Below, piece after piece: positions 32,703 through 52,616 of a stretch of DNA of 64,000 nt (position 1 is its first letter; the number at the start of each line of letters is the position of its first letter). A program made the translations under genes and the position numbers. The stretch is from positions 186,001 through 250,000 of the forward strand of contig JAGTXO010000019.1 of assembly GCA_019448385.1 (NCBI GenBank), written 5' to 3'. The notes below the pieces were generated by a model. The model searched no databases. It saw nothing but the letters and a program-made list of their open reading frames with translations, and was not told the DNA's origin. The stretch comes from Diacronema lutheri (lineage: Eukaryota; Haptophyta; Pavlovophyceae; Pavlovales; Pavlovaceae).

Positions 32703-33917
32703 TGCGCCCCCCCTGCACGCGCGCGCGCCGCACCGCGCGAATAATGTCCGGTGCGCCCATTGGGCTCCGGATAGGTGGGTGGCACTTCCGGGTACTTTCC
32801 GCGAACAATCTTCATCGCGAGGCCGTTCATGTCGTGCGCGTCGAAGGCGTGGCGGAGGGTGAGCACCTCGTACAGCACGCAGCCGAGCGCCCACATGTCG
32901 GCCTGCGCGCGCATTGTGAAATATGGGGAAGTGGGGGGTGGGGGGGAGAAAATGGAAGAGGGGGGCAGAAAAGGAAAAGAAGGGGGGGGGGGGGGGGGGG
33001 GGGGGGACAAGGAAAGAGGGGGGGGCGGACAAGGAAAGAGGGGGGGGGGGGGGGGGGAGGGGACAAGGAAAGAGGGGGGGGGGGGAGGGGACAAGGAAAG
33101 AGGGGGGGGGGGGGAGGGGACAAGGAAAGAGGGGGGGGGGGGGGGGGGGGGGGGCGGACAAGGAAAGAGGGGGGGGGGGGGAGGGGACAAGGAAAGAGGG
33201 GGGGGGGGGGGCGGACAAGGAAAGAGGGGGGGGGGGGGGGGGAGGGGACAAGGAAAGAGGGGGGGGGGGGGGGAGGGGACAAGGAAAGAGGGGGGGGGGG
33301 GGAGGGGACAAGGAAAGAGGGGGGGGGGGGGGGAACAAGGAAAGAGGGGGGGGGGGGAGGGGACAAGGAAAGAGGGGGGGGGGGGGGGAGGGGACAAGGA
33401 AAGAGGGGGGGGGGGGGGGGGGGGGACAAGGAAAGAGGGGGGGGCGGACAAGGAAAGAGGGGGGGGGGGGAGGGGACAAGGAAAGAGGGGGGGGGGGGGG
33501 GGGGGAACAAGGAAAGAGGGGGGGGGGAGGGGGTCTTCAAAATGGGCTCGCGGCCTCGCGTGCGGTCACGCGCGCAACGGTCGCAACGCGCGCCACCCGC
33601 AATCACGCAGACAGTGAACGGCCACAGTCGACGGACCCCACAGTCACAGGCAAAGTCCCAGTCACAGCCTCGTCGCGCGGACGCACACTCACAGCGCTCG
33701 CGGCCGTGCGCCACTCGCCTTTGCCGAGTAAGGAACTTTCCGGAAGATCTCCGGTGCCATGTAATATGGCGTGCCAACGGTCGTAGCGGCCAAGTCGGTC
33801 GGCCGATCGAGGACGCGCGAGACGCCAAAGTCGCCCTGCGCGCCGGTTTTCAAATTGTTCGTGAGAGGGCATTTTGGGGAGGTGAGGAGGAGGGTGTGTG
33901 TGTGTGGGTGGGGGGTG

Positions 33918-33951
<34 letters not shown>

Positions 33952-34445
33952 CAGGGGGCAGGTCGTCAGTGTGCACACGTGACACGTCCGCGCGTGTGAC
34001 GCGCCAGTGTGGGCCACGCCAGTGAGGGCCACCGCTGGGGGGGGGGCCCAGGCTGGATAGGGAGCAAGCAAGCAAAGCTGTGCCAATCGTGCGGTACAGG
34101 ACGCGGTGTGGGCCGGGCGTGGGCGCGCGCGCACGGGCAGCCGCGCGGCAGCGGCCGCGCGCACGAGCTTCAAGTCGGCGTCCGCGGTGAGGAAGACGTT
34201 CTGCGTCTTGAGGTCGCGGTGTATGACGCCAAGCCCGTGCACGTAGCCGAGGGCGAGGGCGAGCTGCGTGAGCCAGCGGGCGGCGGTTGGCTCGGCGATG
34301 CGGCGGTTGGCGGCTTGCGCGCGGCGGAGCGCGGCGTGCAAGTCGCCGCCTGTGCAGTATCTGCGCGGGAAGGGAAGGGAAGGGAAGGGGGGGGGGGGGG
34401 GGAGGTTGAAAAAGCGCGGGAAGGGAAGGGAAGGGGGTGCGGTGG

Positions 34446-34506
<61 letters not shown>

Positions 34507-35276
34507 CCTTGGGTGGCGGCCGAGACCCCACGGCGGTGGGGGCTCGGCGCGCGCGCGCACTGCCGCTGCGCTTTTTTTGAAAATGCGCCGCCTACACTGC
34601 TGCGCTGCTGCTGCTGCTGCTGCTGCACAACGAGGCCTCGCAGCTCGCACGGGCGGCCCGCTGCGCGCCACGGCGGCCCGCCGCGCGGCGGGGCGGGGCG
34701 GGGCGGCCTGCCGCGCGGCGGGGCGGGTCGGCCGCGCGGTGGGGCGGGGCGGGCCGCGATCAGCGCGCACTGCATGACGATGCAGAGCTCGGTGGTGCGC
34801 TTGTCGAGGAACGAGTCGCGGTACGTGACGATGTACTCGTGGTGCAGCCGCTGGAGGAGACGCACCTCCTACGCGGCCGCGAGGGGAGGGCGGCGACGCG
34901 CGCGGCCGATCGCCGTGGGCGCGCGCGTCGCGCGGCACACGGCGCCGCGCGCGGCCACCAGGCGGGTGGGGCAGCGCGCGCCGAGGGTGCAAGCCCGCGC
35001 GCGCGCCTGGTAGGCGGCCTTGCTCTCCTTGGGCTTGACGTGCGCGAGCTTGATCCGCTTCATCACGTAGACCTTGCCGCCCCCGCCACCCGCCGCCGCG
35101 TCGCGCGCTCCGCCGGCGGCGTGGCGCGCGCCGCCGGGCGCGGCGTCGGGCGCGGGCGGTGGTGGACCGACCTCACGCACGAGGTAGACGGCGCCAAACG
35201 AGCCCTTGCCCAGCAGCCGGCCCAGCTCGTACTTGCGCCGCGGCTGTGTCCCCACCACCCCTTCCGGCGCCGCCAT
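25587..35276 (-). CDS. NIMA-related (NEK) serine/threonine kinase with a giant low-complexity C-terminal tail
   Basis: Eight exons in transcript order (35276-35007, 34868-34771, 34360-34165, 33835-33719, 32902-32734, 32062-29703, 29323-26068, 25864-25587) encode about 2247 residues. The kinase domain is complete: GKGSFGAVY loop, K73, C-helix E91, HRDLKTQN (D172), DFG (D190), GTPYYMAPE, ADMWALGCVLYE and RELRSIVTDLLKPSPDVRP. NEKs act in cilia and mitotic microtubule control. The long tail holds coiled-coil-like Ala/Glu/Arg stretches, poly-Gly, a very acidic run (about 28395-28450) and an ATAATA-type repeat. The last exon (RAMCVERLGADGFAKVYALL and WPLVDQLIFCEEL) resembles a conserved C-terminal module of protist NEKs. 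Introns 1 and 4 are GC-AG; the other clear donors are GTGCG(C/G). The exon 7 donor is the least certain border. Confidence 0.8.
26892..26988. repeat. 9-bp coding repeat (TTGCGGCGG)
   Basis: About eleven copies of a 9-bp unit within exon 7 of the NEK gene encode a Thr-Ala-Ala tract on the minus strand. The same unit in the other orientation (CAACCGCCG, about six copies) occurs at 39227-39275 inside a different gene. Confidence 0.85.
32985..33530. repeat. G-rich tandem repeat (GGACAAGGAAAGAG + G-run) in NEK intron 4
   Basis: About 17 irregular units of GACAAGGAAAGAG followed by 8-24 G. On the NEK transcript this is CTCTTTCCTTGTC separated by C-runs, filling the 816-nt GC-AG intron upstream of its acceptor at 32903. 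Confidence 0.9.
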
Positions 35277-35290
35277 CGCGCCGACCAACG

Positions 35291-35623
35291 ATGGCGGCGG
35301 CGGGGAGGTTGACGGCCCAAGGCGTGGACGAGTACCTCGAGGAGAACGCGGCGCTGCTGCGCGCGGCGACGGCAGCGCAGCACAAGGGCAACGTGCGTGC
35401 CGCGCTCACCTACTCCCTCCGCCTCCAGCAGAATCTGCTCTTCCTCGGCATCCACGCCGACCGCTTTGGCGATCCGCGGCCGCCGCGCGCGGCGGGCGAC
35501 GCGCGGCCGGGCGCGGCGGGCGCCGCGGGCGCGGCAAGGCCTTTGCCGGAGCCAGTGTTGGCGGCTGCTGCAGACGCATCCGCACCGCCGCAAGGTCCCG
35601 CCGTCCCAGGCGTTTGCGGCTGA
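35291..35623 (+). CDS. SS18/GIF-type transcription coactivator (SSXT domain)
   Basis: A 110-residue intronless frame. Residues about 12-57 (VDEYLEENAALLRAA, NVRAALTYSLRLQQNLLFLG and IHAD) match the SSXT/SNH domain of animal SS18 and plant GIF/AN3, where YLxEN, RLQxNLxxL and AD are conserved. These small proteins tie SWI/SNF remodelers to transcription factors. The C-terminal half is Ala/Pro-rich and disordered. Its ATG lies 14 bases from the divergent NEK kinase ATG, so the two must share promoter sequence or overlap in their 5' ends. The next gene is convergent. Confidence 0.75.
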   Translation: MAAAGRLTAQGVDEYLEENAALLRAATAAQHKGNVRAALTYSLRLQQNLLFLGIHADRFGDPRPPRAAGDARPGAAGAAGAARPLPEPVLAAAADASAPPQGPAVPGVCG

Positions 35624-35849
35624 ACGCACCGGCGCCGCCGGGAAGTGCGGCCGACGCTGCGGGCGCGGGGGCACGAATCCGGGGCCGTGGCCACCTGTCG
35701 CAGAATCCCGTGGGTGCGTGCACACGTGTACAGGGCGCCAGCAGAATTTCGCAGTGCGCGCCAAGCCACTAGACGGCGCGACCACTGCGACCCCCCGCCC
35801 CCCCCCCCCCCCCCCCCCCCCCTCCCCTTTCCCACGACAACTCGAGACG
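35624..35849. other. Convergent intergenic spacer with C-run
   Basis: Lies between the stops of the SS18-like gene (+) and the EF-hand giant protein (-). It contains a C-run at 35790-35822 and no gene. Confidence 0.5.
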
Positions 35850-46851
<11,002 letters not shown>

Positions 46852-47150
46852 CGTGGGGGCGAACGGAACCGCGCAGTTCCAAAACGGGAATCGGGAATCC
46901 CCGTCCGAGACAACCTCTGCGAGTAGGCCGCCTGAGTCGGCGTGGCGTGTACGTGGATGTATATGTATGATGTAGAACCTTGGTCGCAACTCGTTATCCG
47001 TATAAAGGTGGGTGGCGCCTTCTGGAAGACAGGTCTCCGAAACATCGATCAACCCCCGCGGGCCCTACTCATCAACGCCGCGACAGTCCCGTAGTCGCGG
47101 AAACGATCGACGGCTAGCGAGCGAGGGCCCCGACGGTCGAGCCGGCGAGC
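46852..47150. promoter_or_regulatory. Bidirectional promoter region between EF-hand gene and rhodopsin kinase
   Basis: 299 bases separate the two divergent starts. TATAAAG at 47001-47007 faces the rhodopsin kinase at 150 bases before its ATG, and 47108-47141 carries a 34-base motif also found at 2774-2807. Promoter role is inferred from position. Confidence 0.4.
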
Positions 47151-50100
47151 ATGTTCACCAAGCATGCGGCCCACGTCTTGCTCTGCACGCGCGTCACGCG
47201 CGCACTCGCGCTCGGCACGGCGCTTGTGTACCCGGCGCTCCTCGCGCTGCTCTACTACGTCCACCGCGACTCGCTCCTCGAGCTATCGGTGGAGGAGCGG
47301 CGCTGCGCGGGCGTCGTCGCGTCGGTGATGCTCGGCGCGTGCGCCGTGTCCGCCGCCAACATAGGCATTGCCGACGAGTTTTCGGGTGCGCGCGAGGTGA
47401 TGCTCGCCGTGCACCTCGTCACCGCGCTCGCGAACGCGCTCGCAGCGCTCTACCCGATGCCCGTGCTCGTCGACCCGTTCACGGGCGTGCGCGCGCACCA
47501 GTCGCGCTACGCCGAATGGGCGGTGCTCGCCTTCACGATGACGTACCTCATCGAATCGTGCGACGCCAGGTCGGCGACCGCGCCGCTCGCGATCGCGCTC
47601 CGCTCGGCCGGCGGCGTCGTGATCGCCGGCCTCATCATCCCAAACCTCGGCGGCTACCCGGTGCTGTGGGCGCTCGGGCTCGCGGCGGGGTACGCCAACT
47701 TTCTGACCATCTTCCCGCGCGTGTGGGCGCGGATGGACGACGTGCGCGCCGACCAGCGCGAGCTGCGCGCGAGCGACCTCACCGCGAGCGTCGAGCGCAG
47801 CCTCGCCAAGGACCTGCTCATCACGTGCTCGTGCATGTGGTCGCTCTTCGCCTCGTCGTACCTGCTCACGTGGCTATGCGCTTGGCGCGCGGGCGACAGC
47901 TGGGCGCACCCCGCGTGGCCATACATTGTCGACTCGTCGCTCGACGTGATCGTCAAGCTGCTGTACGGCCTCACGATCGAGTCGGCGCATCGGTCGATCC
48001 CCGCGCGCCGCGCGCACATCCAGAGCCAGCTCATCCAATCAGCGCTCGACGTAATCTGGTCGCTGAGCAGCGACGTGATGATCATCTCGCGCTTCTCGCC
48101 CGCGCACCCCGAGCGCCTCACCACCATCGCCTCCGAGTCGATCACGCGGATGCTCGGCGCCGACGCGGCGCGCTGGCGCGACTGGACGCACCACAAGATC
48201 CTGGACGATCGCGCGTGCGCGGCGCTCGACGGCGGCGCGCTCGACGACGAGGACGACATGCCCGTCACGGCGGTGCCGGCGCTGCCGCTCGGCATCGAGG
48301 CGGACGCGGCGCGTGCGCTGCTTGACGCGCGCGACGCGCTCGCCGGCGGCGGTGGCGCGGGTGGGCCGCAACCGACGCTCGTCGTGCGCGCCGCCGACGT
48401 GCAGTCGCTCGTCTCGCAGGTCTGGCGGCGCATCACAGCGGGCGACGGCGAGAGTGGCGAAGGCAGTGCGCCGGGCGCGACGCCCAAGCTCGACGCCGAT
48501 GGCATGCCGCTCACGCACGTCGCGTTCTCGTGGTCGCAGGGGCGTGGGCGCTGGTCGGACGTGAGCGCGACCGTATGCAACGACCGCGGCTGCCTCATCA
48601 TGGTCGCGCGCGACGCGACGGACCGGCTGCAGCTGCAGCGCTCGGAGAAGGAGCTGCTCGCACAGCGGCTCTGCCGGCAGAAGGACGCCGAAGCGAACGC
48701 GTTCACGCGGCACGAGGTGAAGAACTGCGTCCTCGAGGCGCTCACGCAGTGCGAGTCGCTGCGCGAGCTCCTCGGCGGCGCGCTCGGCGCGCACGCGGCC
48801 GGTGGCGGTGGCGGAGGTGGCGGCGGTGGCGTTGGTTGCGGCGAGCCGCGCGAGAGCGCGTCGCTCGTGCGCGTCGTGACCGAGATGGAGGAGAAGCTCA
48901 AGCGCACGCTCAACACGGTGCTCGCGCAGGCGATGGCGCGCGAGCTCGTGCACGGCGAGTATTCGGCGCAGCCCGAGCCCGTCGACGTCGAGGCGCTGCT
49001 CCGCTCGTCCATCTCGTCATCGGACGACGACGCGCGCTTCCAGTTTGCCTTCCGCCCTGACCCGTTCCCGATGGTCCTCGTCGACCCGCGGCTCGTCTAC
49101 CACGTCTTCCACAACGCCGTCTCGAACGCGTGCAAGTACGGGCGTGCTCGCGGCGTGATCACGACGGACGTGTCGATCGCGCACGGCGTCGTGACGATGC
49201 GCGTGGTCAATCTGCCCGGGCCAAGCCACGAGCGGCTGTGCGCGGCGCCCGACTCGGCCGCCGCCGTCTTCGAGAAGGGCCGCCGGCTGCATGAGGACGA
49301 TGCGGACGACTTGCGCACCGCCAAGGTGAGCGCGGGCGACGGCGCGTGGATCATGCGCAAGTGCTCGGCGGCGTTGAGCGGGTGGTGCTCGATCTCGTTT
49401 GGCGAAACGCGGACCGTCTTCGAGCTCCACTTCCCGGCCAAGCTGCACGTCTCGCGCGCGCAGGTCCTCGCATACGCGCTGCCGGCCGGCACGCTCGGCA
49501 TCGGCATCGACGACTCGAAGGTGCAGCGCTCGATGCTGCGCAAGATCTTCGAGGTGGTGGGGATCGCGCCCGAGCTGATGACGATCGTTGGGCACGACTC
49601 CGAGTCTATCCTCGCCTTCGCCGACACCGTCGAGCGCATCGTGCGCGACAACCCGACCGCACGCGTCTTTGTCGTCGCGGACGAGAACCTCGAGCTCGAG
49701 GGCGGCGCGACGCGCGAGGCGGCCTCGGGCTCGCGCGCGCTCGAGACCGTGAAAGCGCGACTACCGGTCGAGCTCCTCGCCAACACGCTTCTCGTCGTGC
49801 GCTCCGCCAACGACTCGAAGGAGGAGTGCGCGGCGTTCTGCGCGCGTTCGCACGGCGTGCTGCCAAAGTGCGCGTTTTCGAAGGAGGGCGTGCTGCAGGC
49901 GGTGGCCGCGCTGTGGTTTGAGCGGTTTGGCGATGCGGGCGGCGCCGAGGGCATCACAGAGCATGGCTCCGAGTCGCGCATGCTCACGTCGATCGAGGGC
50001 GAGCTCTTCGAGTCGATCGAGAAGCTCGCCGCGGTGGTCGATCCGACGGCGCCGTGGGACGTCGTACGCCGGCAGCTGCACCAGATCAAGGGCGAGCTGC

Positions 50101-50393
50101 GCTCGTTGCCCGCCAGCGAGGCGCTTAGCGCGCATATTGAGGCGATCGTCGGCACGATCGACCGCGTGCGCAAGGGCTCCGAGCCGTCGCCGTCGTTCGC
50201 GACCACATGGGGCGCGCTGCGCGCCCACATCGCGAGCCTCGTGCAGGCGGCGAGCGCCGCGGCGCAGATGGGCGCGGACGGGCAGCTGCGCGCGCGCTCA
50301 TCGTCGAGCAGCGAAACGCGACGGCGGCAGAGCGCCTACCGCATGCGCCTCGTGCTGGAACCCACTCGTTCTGAACAAATCCAATTGCCTTGA
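47151..50393 (+). CDS. Rhodopsin-coupled hybrid histidine kinase (8 TM rhodopsin + HisKA/HATPase + receiver + HPt)
   Basis: Single 1080-residue exon starting at MFTKHAAH. Eight hydrophobic helices fill residues 1-285. The fourth carries RYAEW (R119, E122, W123), equal to R82, D85 and W86 of bacteriorhodopsin; the seventh has CMWSLFASSYLLTWL like helix F; the eighth has DVIVKLLYG with D265 and K269 at the spacing of D212 and the retinal Schiff-base lysine K216. The D96 proton donor position is leucine, as in sensory types. An extra N-terminal helix is typical of enzyme-rhodopsins. Then come a HisKA H-box (H521, TRHEVKN), a HATPase N-box (HNAVSNACKYG, N655) with a weak G-box, a receiver (D787, D788; acceptor D844 in VVADEN) and an HPt (H977, LHQIKGELRSL). 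Light could drive a His-Asp-His relay. Codon use is even and less repetitive than neighbours. Confidence 0.85.
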   Translation: MFTKHAAHVLLCTRVTRALALGTALVYPALLALLYYVHRDSLLELSVEERRCAGVVASVMLGACAVSAANIGIADEFSGAREVMLAVHLVTALANALAALYPMPVLVDPFTGVRAHQSRYAEWAVLAFTMTYLIESCDARSATAPLAIALRSAGGVVIAGLIIPNLGGYPVLWALGLAAGYANFLTIFPRVWARMDDVRADQRELRASDLTASVERSLAKDLLITCSCMWSLFASSYLLTWLCAWRAGDSWAHPAWPYIVDSSLDVIVKLLYGLTIESAHRSIPARRAHIQSQLIQSALDVIWSLSSDVMIISRFSPAHPERLTTIASESITRMLGADAARWRDWTHHKILDDRACAALDGGALDDEDDMPVTAVPALPLGIEADAARALLDARDALAGGGGAGGPQPTLVVRAADVQSLVSQVWRRITAGDGESGEGSAPGATPKLDADGMPLTHVAFSWSQGRGRWSDVSATVCNDRGCLIMVARDATDRLQLQRSEKELLAQRLCRQKDAEANAFTRHEVKNCVLEALTQCESLRELLGGALGAHAAGGGGGGGGGGVGCGEPRESASLVRVVTEMEEKLKRTLNTVLAQAMARELVHGEYSAQPEPVDVEALLRSSISSSDDDARFQFAFRPDPFPMVLVDPRLVYHVFHNAVSNACKYGRARGVITTDVSIAHGVVTMRVVNLPGPSHERLCAAPDSAAAVFEKGRRLHEDDADDLRTAKVSAGDGAWIMRKCSAALSGWCSISFGETRTVFELHFPAKLHVSRAQVLAYALPAGTLGIGIDDSKVQRSMLRKIFEVVGIAPELMTIVGHDSESILAFADTVERIVRDNPTARVFVVADENLELEGGATREAASGSRALETVKARLPVELLANTLLVVRSANDSKEECAAFCARSHGVLPKCAFSKEGVLQAVAALWFERFGDAGGAEGITEHGSESRMLTSIEGELFESIEKLAAVVDPTAPWDVVRRQLHQIKGELRSLPASEALSAHIEAIVGTIDRVRKGSEPSPSFATTWGALRAHIASLVQAASAAAQMGADGQLRARSSSSSETRRRQSAYRMRLVLEPTRSEQIQLP

Positions 50394-50582
50394 CCGCGCG
50401 CGTGACCGCGTCTGCTCTTGGGCGAGCATCTGCTGACTTGGGGGACCTTCGCCGCCTCAGGGTGGAGCGCGCGTTGGAACGAAGCATGGCGGGATCGATT
50501 TCGCCTGATCTCATCTCATCAGTTCTGATCCCCCTGCCGAGAAAACTCCTCTTGTTGTTCGGCTTGGCTACCCTTTGCCGCC

Positions 50583-51957
50583 ATGGCGGCCGCCGCGCTC
50601 ACGCCGATCGATCTCGAACCCTTCCTCTTGGACCCGCGCTCGCCCGCGGCGCAAGCGGCGTGCGACGCACTTGCAGATACGCTCGTCGCCACCTCTGCTC
50701 TCGTCGTCCGCGACCCGCGCGTCTCCTCCGCGCAGAACGACACGTTCCTCAGCCTGCTCGAGCGCTACTATGCGCAGCCGCGCGCCGCGACCGCGGCGGA
50801 CGAGCGCCCCGAGGTGCATTTCCAGGTGCGCGCGGCAGGCGCGCGCGTGCTGGCGCGCGCGGTGCACCTACGCCGAGGCAGCATTCGCCCGCACGCGCAG
50901 GCGGAGCCTCCTTGCCCCACAGCCACGCGGCGGTATTTGCGCGCGCGCCGGTACTGCGGCGCGCTCGCAGGTGGGCGTCACGCCAGAGGGCACGGAGGTG
51001 CCGCTGTGCGCCGGCGTAGGTCCTCGTCCCACATGGTGCGCGGCGAAGCTCGCACAGCTCGCGCCCGCCGCGCGCCCGGCTGAGGCTCAGGGTGCAGACC
51101 TCAAGTGGCGCTTCTTCTGGCGGGTGAGCGACGCCGCCATCGTGAGCGATGGCGGCGTGGGCGACGTCGGCAGCGTCAGCAGGGGCGGCGGTGTGGGCGA
51201 CGCCGGGATGGCGACGGCCGCGCTGCCGGTCGTGTCCGGTGGTGCTGGCGTCATGCCGCGCAACGGCGGCGGCGATGCACCCGACGACGGCGGAGGCCAG
51301 CTCGACGCGCTCCATGCCCCGCAGGTGGTGCCAGCGGCGTTTGCCGCGGAATGGGAGCGCGCACTGGACGCGTGGGGCCACGCGCTGCTCCGGACGGTGC
51401 GTGGCTGCGGCGGCGCGGCGCGGCGCGGCGCGGCGCACAGTGAAGGGGATAGGCGAGCATGGCCTCCTTCCCCCTCCCCTCCCCTCCCCTCACCTCCCCT
51501 CTCCTCACCTCCCCTCCCCTCCCCTTTCCTCCCTTTTCTTCCCCTCCCCTCACCTCCCCTCCCAATCAACTCCTCCCCTCCCATCCCCTCCCCTTCCCCG
51601 CGCGCCGCACAGGCGTACACCGTCGCGCGCATGGCGGCAATTGGCCTCGGCCTTCCAGAAGGCGCGCTCACCTCCGCAATGGCGGGCGGGCCGCACCTGC
51701 TCGCGCCCACTGGCTCAGATTTGGGCAAGCACAGGGCGCTTGGCACGGTGCTTGCTGGCTGGCACCGCGATTTAAATCTGATCACGCTGCACGGCAGGTC
51801 GCGATTTCCCGGCCTCGAGATTTGGCTGCGCGACGGCACAAAGGTGTGCCGGGCGCTCCTTTACACGCCCGCGTGCCCCGCTCGCCCTTTTCCCGCCACG
51901 CCAGCACGCGCACGGCCGCCTTCGAATTTCTTTCTGCCCTGCGTACCCCGCTCATGC

Positions 51958-51988
<31 letters not shown>

Positions 51989-52511
51989 AACCTCCCCCAA
52001 CCACCCACCCGCCCACCCACTGTAGCTCGCGCCCACTGTCCCAGACGGGCACGTTCTCATCCAGGCGGGTTTGCAACTCGAATGGTTGACCAACGGCCTC
52101 GTACAAGCCGGCATGCACCAGGTCACAGTCACGGAAGCGACGCGCGCGGCCGTCGCGCGCGCCGAACTGACCGCCGCCGAGGCCACGCGCGCCGCGGCGG
52201 CGGGTGCACCCGCCGCGCGGGGCGCGCCCGGCGCGGCGGGCGAGCCGGCGCCGCTCGCCGGCGCGGACAGCGCGGCGGGCGCGAGCGTGCCGCACCTGTG
52301 GCGGGTGTCGTCAACCCTCTTCGCACATTCAAATTCGGCGGCGACGCTCCGCCCGCTCCTCACCGCCGCGCCCGAGCGGATGGCGCGCGCGGCGGGCGAG
52401 GCGGGCGTGCAGACGCCGGCCGTTGCAGAGCCCGGCGCGTACCCACCCGTCCTCGCGGGTGAGCAGGTGCTCGCCGAGCTGCGCGGAATTGCACTCGCGC
52501 GCAGTCACTGA
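50583..52511 (+). CDS. 2-oxoglutarate/Fe(II) dioxygenase, isopenicillin-N-synthase-like
   Basis: Four exons (50583-50825, 50971-51396, 51613-51843, 52026-52511), all phase 0, give 461 residues. Joins restore VHFQVGVTPEGTE, LLRTAYTVARM and DGTKLAPTVPDGHVLIQAG. Iron ligands: H and D of GWHRDLNLITLHG and the H of AGMHQVTV; FPGLEIWLRDG and LQLEWLTNG are hallmarks of the DIOX/IPNS-like fold; HLWRVSSTLF probably supplies the cosubstrate arginine. Such enzymes hydroxylate or desaturate small molecules; the substrate is unknown. An Ala/Gly-rich insert lies between the distal histidine and the arginine segment. Introns use GTGCGC, GTGCGT and GTGTGC donors; intron 2 is CT-rich and intron 3 has a C-run before a TAG acceptor. 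Confidence 0.8.
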
Positions 52512-52616
52512 GCACCGTGGGCAGGTGTGTTGACTGGAATTCTTCAGTCACAGACTGCACAGTCACTGTCTTGTCACCTCTCATTCTCACTGTCTGTCAC
52601 TGATCACAGTCAAGCG

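Noticed and set aside
29268-33479. Proline-rich minus-strand frame of 1403 codons starting SPPPPPSF
   Set aside because: Its first third is C-runs of NEK introns; only the part from 32062 to 29703 is exon.
28000-33500. Plus-strand Pro/Ala-rich frames opposite the NEK exons (for example 29842-32196)
   Set aside because: They mirror high-GC codons of the kinase tail and contain no recognisable motif.
46852-47052. N-terminal extension of the EF-hand gene starting MIDVSETCLP
   Set aside because: The first codon is TTG, no ATG is in frame before 46851, and the region is probably promoter.
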